A stretch of DNA of 9,077 nucleotides, taken from NCBI GenBank assembly GCA_021783175.1, contig JAJXUF010000127.1, positions 1 to 9,077 on the forward strand, given 5' to 3'. The position numbers and the translations under genes are program-made. Of this stretch, positions 7,195-9,077 are shown one piece after another (position 1 is the first letter of the stretch; each line of letters starts with the position of its first letter). Source of the stretch: Pseudomonadota bacterium. Its GTDB lineage: Bacteria > Pseudomonadota > Gammaproteobacteria > Acidiferrobacterales > UBA6901. The notes under the pieces were generated by a model. The model did not search any database and was not told the DNA's origin. It saw nothing but the letters and a program-made list of their open reading frames with translations.

Positions 7195-8160
7195 TTAAGG
7201 GCGGCATTTATCTGGCAGCCCCCAGCTTTTCGGGCGCCCGAGAATATGCCAAAGGACGATTCGCCAGTAACCGAGCATGCGACTGCGCTGCTCGCTCGAA
7301 TGGCACAAGGTTAACATGCAGACAAGGCTGTTGGAGAGCGCATTCACGACTGCCTTCGTCGGCAGGACAGCGGATACAAGCAGATAGGCAAGACGGCCCT
7401 GAGTTTTGCGAAAGAAAATCAGTTTCGATCGCTGAAATTCGATGCGGGCGGCGCTGCGAAAGCGCTTAGCAGTTTGTCCCTGGGCGTGCAGTGCGTGCGC
7501 TGCCGGAACGTGGTAGACCTGGAAGCCGAGACGCCGTGCACGCTGGCACCACTCGGTTTCCTCGAGAAAAAAGAAATAATCCTCGTCCAATTTTCCGAGA
7601 TCCGCGAGGCCGGAGCGACGCATCGCCAGGCAGGCGCCTATCACGCTTTCTACCGCTACCGGGCGGGATGCGTGCGATTTGCCGTGTAGCGGCCACGGCT
7701 TGCGCCATTTCAGCAGGAACTTCGGCAGGAGTTCGCCGGCGATGCTCGGAATCGCCGCAATTGAGTTTTGCGGATGCCCGTCCGGGTAATACAGCTGCCC
7801 TCCAGCGATGAGCACCGTGGGAATCTCGTCAAAGACCTCGGCGAAGGCGCGCAGGCTGCCTGCCTGCAGTTGCGCATCGTTGTTGAGTAGCAACACAAAA
7901 TCGCTGTTTGCTAATTCCAGTCCTTGATTGACGGCACGGGCAAATCCTGCGTTACAGTCATTGCGGATCAGGTTTATAGCAGGCGCCTCCCGTTCCGCCA
8001 GATCCACGGAATCATCCCGACTGCCATTGTCGATGACCACGATCTGCTCTGCCGGTACGCCTTGTTTCAGCACTGAACGCAGGCATTCTGACAACATGCA
8101 GCCGCCGTTGTAGTTGACGATAATGGCGAAAAAGCGCCGAGCGCAGTCAGGTCCAGTCAT
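7195..8160 (-). CDS. Family GT2 glycosyltransferase, rhamnosyltransferase-like
   Basis: An inverting GT2 enzyme (321 aa) of the type annotated as rhamnosyltransferase or WbbL-like, which adds a sugar from a dTDP- or similar donor to a glycan intermediate. Motifs are FAIIVNYNGG (11-20), IVVIDNGSRDDSV (40-52), NAGFARAVNQGL (70-81) and the DxD-equivalent LLLNNDAQLQ (90-99). The acceptor-side block GACLAMRRSG then DEDYFFFLEETEWC follows (175-205), with the catalytic base probably in LEETEW. The tail QRSKLIFFRKTQG (243-255) and the hydrophobic end are usual for the group. ATG at 8160 has a weak GGA upstream, and an in-frame GTG at 8175 would add five residues; neither is decisive. It is the first confident gene of the cluster. 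No promoter stood out directly upstream, where an unassigned short frame ends 20 bp away. The rhamnose donor is inferred from subfamily resemblance only. Confidence 0.9.
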   Translation of the reverse strand: MTGPDCARRFFAIIVNYNGGCMLSECLRSVLKQGVPAEQIVVIDNGSRDDSVDLAEREAPAINLIRNDCNAGFARAVNQGLELANSDFVLLLNNDAQLQAGSLRAFAEVFDEIPTVLIAGGQLYYPDGHPQNSIAAIPSIAGELLPKFLLKWRKPWPLHGKSHASRPVAVESVIGACLAMRRSGLADLGKLDEDYFFFLEETEWCQRARRLGFQVYHVPAAHALHAQGQTAKRFRSAARIEFQRSKLIFFRKTQGRLAYLLVSAVLPTKAVVNALSNSLVCMLTLCHSSEQRSRMLGYWRIVLWHILGRPKSWGLPDKCRP

Positions 8161-8180
8161 GGGTTCCGGCGACACGCAGG

Positions 8181-8516
8181 TCAGGATGCACAGCTATTTT
8201 TTCGGGGCAGCTGCTTGGGCCTCAACTTCAGTCCCGCGAGCCGGACTCGATCCGACACCAGAGCCTCTATATTCTCATCGACAAAATCAGAAGGATAACC
8301 TACCAGTGCAAGCGCTGTCTTGCCAGCGTCCGGCCATTGGCTCTTTAGTATGCGATAGCGCAGTGATGTTGCAGGAGAAGTGTTCCCGGTGGATTCAGCG
8401 GCGATGGCAACGGCGATCCCCCAATGCCGCGGCCGGTTGCCGGTTTGCACGGCAGGCCTGTTCACTGCCGATCGGGTAGCAGACCTGCTCGCAATGTTTT
8501 CGCAATCAAGGTCCAA
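8181..8516 (-). CDS. Short open frame of unknown function, possible gene remnant
   Basis: This frame of 111 codons opens at TTG 8516 and ends 20 bp before the ATG of the rhamnosyltransferase-like gene, in the same direction. I do not recognise it. The first 40 residues look like non-coding translation (many Ser, Arg, Asn, Pro). The later part looks more protein-like: SLRYRILKSQWPDA, then ALALVGYPSDFVDENIEAL. The WPDA...LV...NIEAL pattern loosely resembles the N-terminal strand-helix unit of family GT9 enzymes such as the one at 5238-6368, but gaps are needed and the GD loop is not preserved. It may be a truncated relic, a small unknown protein or chance. No ribosome binding site is evident before the TTG. 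Confidence 0.3.
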   Translation of the reverse strand: MDLDCENIASRSATRSAVNRPAVQTGNRPRHWGIAVAIAAESTGNTSPATSLRYRILKSQWPDAGKTALALVGYPSDFVDENIEALVSDRVRLAGLKLRPKQLPRKNSCAS

Positions 8517-9062
8517 GTGGCGAATCGATGCTGTTTGTCTGGGTGGCGACAGGATGAACCGTCCTTAATCTAGGGCTTTGTTCCTTAGGACACGATCATT
8601 TGTAATTTCTCAACCCCGTTTGCGGGGCCGCATTGATCCCTTTTGCATAACGGTCGAATCAGAGCCGAATTGCAGATGTCGGAACTGCGGCCTGGAGCGG
8701 CGGTATTGTGCGTCCGGCCCATCGGGCGTGGTCTGTTGCAGGCTTCCGTGGCTGGATGAAATTCGCGGCTGGTCCTGTCAGTGGCATGTAGACTGTTTTC
8801 GCACGAGCAGAGCGCGTTGGGTAACGCCCCGTCGCTCGTAACTTTGCACTTGCTTCGTCGTCTTTGGCAGCGGTATCTTTTCGTCGTCGTCGCAGACCAG
8901 CTCTGATGTTATCGTGCCATTCTCCCGCGGGCAGGATAGGGATTTGACCCGGGACATCAGGGCTTTGTGGTTGAAAACCCGGCCCGCCTGAGTAATATAT
9001 CGGCCCAGACTCGCCCTCGTGGCGGCGATTAACCACACTTTTTGCAAGAGGATCAGAGATTC
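8517..9062. other. Divergent intergenic region ahead of the glycosyltransferase cluster
   Basis: About 550 bp between leftward and rightward genes. It contains the plus-strand promoter listed separately and a small hairpin CCCCG-TTTG-CGGGG (8613-8626) without a T-run. Two overlapping minus-strand frames, 9036-8659 (125 codons) and 9047-8778 (89 codons), and a Cys-containing plus-strand frame, 8578-8841 (87 codons), have no family resemblance I can see and compete for the same DNA. I call none of them genes. A promoter for the leftward cluster is expected here, but no good match was found. Confidence 0.4.
8971..8998 (+). promoter_or_regulatory. Sigma70-type promoter for the rightward gene at 9063
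   Basis: TTGAAA (8971-8976) and TAATAT (8993-8998) are separated by 16 bases, close to the TTGACA/TATAAT consensus. Transcription would start near 9005, leaving a leader of about 57 bases before the ATG. A short inverted repeat, CGCC-CTCGT-GGCG (9013-9025), falls in that leader. An alternative -35, TTGACC (8944-8949), is too far from this -10. Confidence 0.5.
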
Positions 9063-9077
9063 ATGGCTAACGTCTAC
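9063..9077 (+). CDS. Start of a rightward gene, cut by the window edge
   Basis: ATG at 9063 begins MANVY and runs off the window. AAGAGGA (9046-9052) lies 10 bases upstream as a somewhat distant ribosome binding site, and a good promoter precedes it. The codons GCT, AAC, GTC and TAC are the kind favoured in well-expressed proteobacterial genes. It is divergent from the glycosyltransferase cluster. Five residues are too few for any functional statement. Confidence 0.5.

Noticed and set aside
8938..8998. tRNA-like piece on the minus strand: ends GCGGGC and GCCCGC can pair, and CCCGGGTCAAATCCC resembles a T-arm
   Set aside because: The span is only about 61 bases, the T-loop is one base short, no D-arm or anticodon arm forms, and the -10 box of the rightward promoter is adjacent. 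Probably chance, or at most a decayed tRNA.
8659..9047. Two minus-strand frames of 125 and 89 codons in the divergent region
   Set aside because: They overlap in different frames, have no recognisable motif or ribosome binding site, and cover the rightward promoter.
1..9077. Search for CRISPR arrays, tandem repeats, toxin-antitoxin or phage modules
   Set aside because: No regularly spaced direct repeats, no paired small genes with convincing starts and no phage structural motifs were seen.

Overview
The window reads as part of a lipopolysaccharide or surface-glycan locus from a Gram-negative proteobacterium, most likely beta- or gammaproteobacterial. This rests on a family 9 (heptosyltransferase-type) glycosyltransferase overlapping a WaaE/KdtX-like family 2 enzyme, plus an ISL3-type transposase of a kind common in proteobacteria. 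The species cannot be named from the sequence.

All five confident chromosomal genes lie on the minus strand and encode glycosyltransferases. In transcription order (right to left) they are a rhamnosyltransferase-like GT2 (8160-7195), a WaaE/KdtX-like GT2 (7144-6365), a GT9 heptosyltransferase-like enzyme (6368-5238), a third GT2 (4735-3722) and a GT4 enzyme (2676-1558). The first three form a tight cluster: the gap between genes one and two is 50 bp, and genes two and three overlap at a shared TTGA. The last two are each preceded by long spaces of about 0.5 and 1.05 kb in which I recognise no gene, so they may be separately expressed or may be survivors of a rearranged cluster. A short open frame (8516-8181) ends 20 bp before the first glycosyltransferase start and may be a gene or a relic.

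At the left edge an ISL3-family insertion sequence, transcribed leftwards and cut by the window edge, occupies about 1-1206. Its transposase frame is open to the edge, but a short stretch between the zinc finger and the helix-turn-helix looks as if it is read in the wrong frame, bracketed by two compensating single-base changes. At the right edge a plus-strand gene starts at 9063, with a good sigma70-type promoter about 60-90 bp upstream. It is divergent from the glycosyltransferase cluster, and only five codons are visible.

Together the glycosyltransferases would add successive sugars on the cytoplasmic face of the inner membrane, to a lipid A-core acceptor (WaaE-like and GT9 enzymes) or to a lipid-linked glycan. 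Donor and acceptor specificities cannot be fixed from sequence. I found no CRISPR array, intact RNA gene, defence system or convincing new biological system. The most unexplained parts are the gene-poor spaces at 2743-3721 and 8517-9062.
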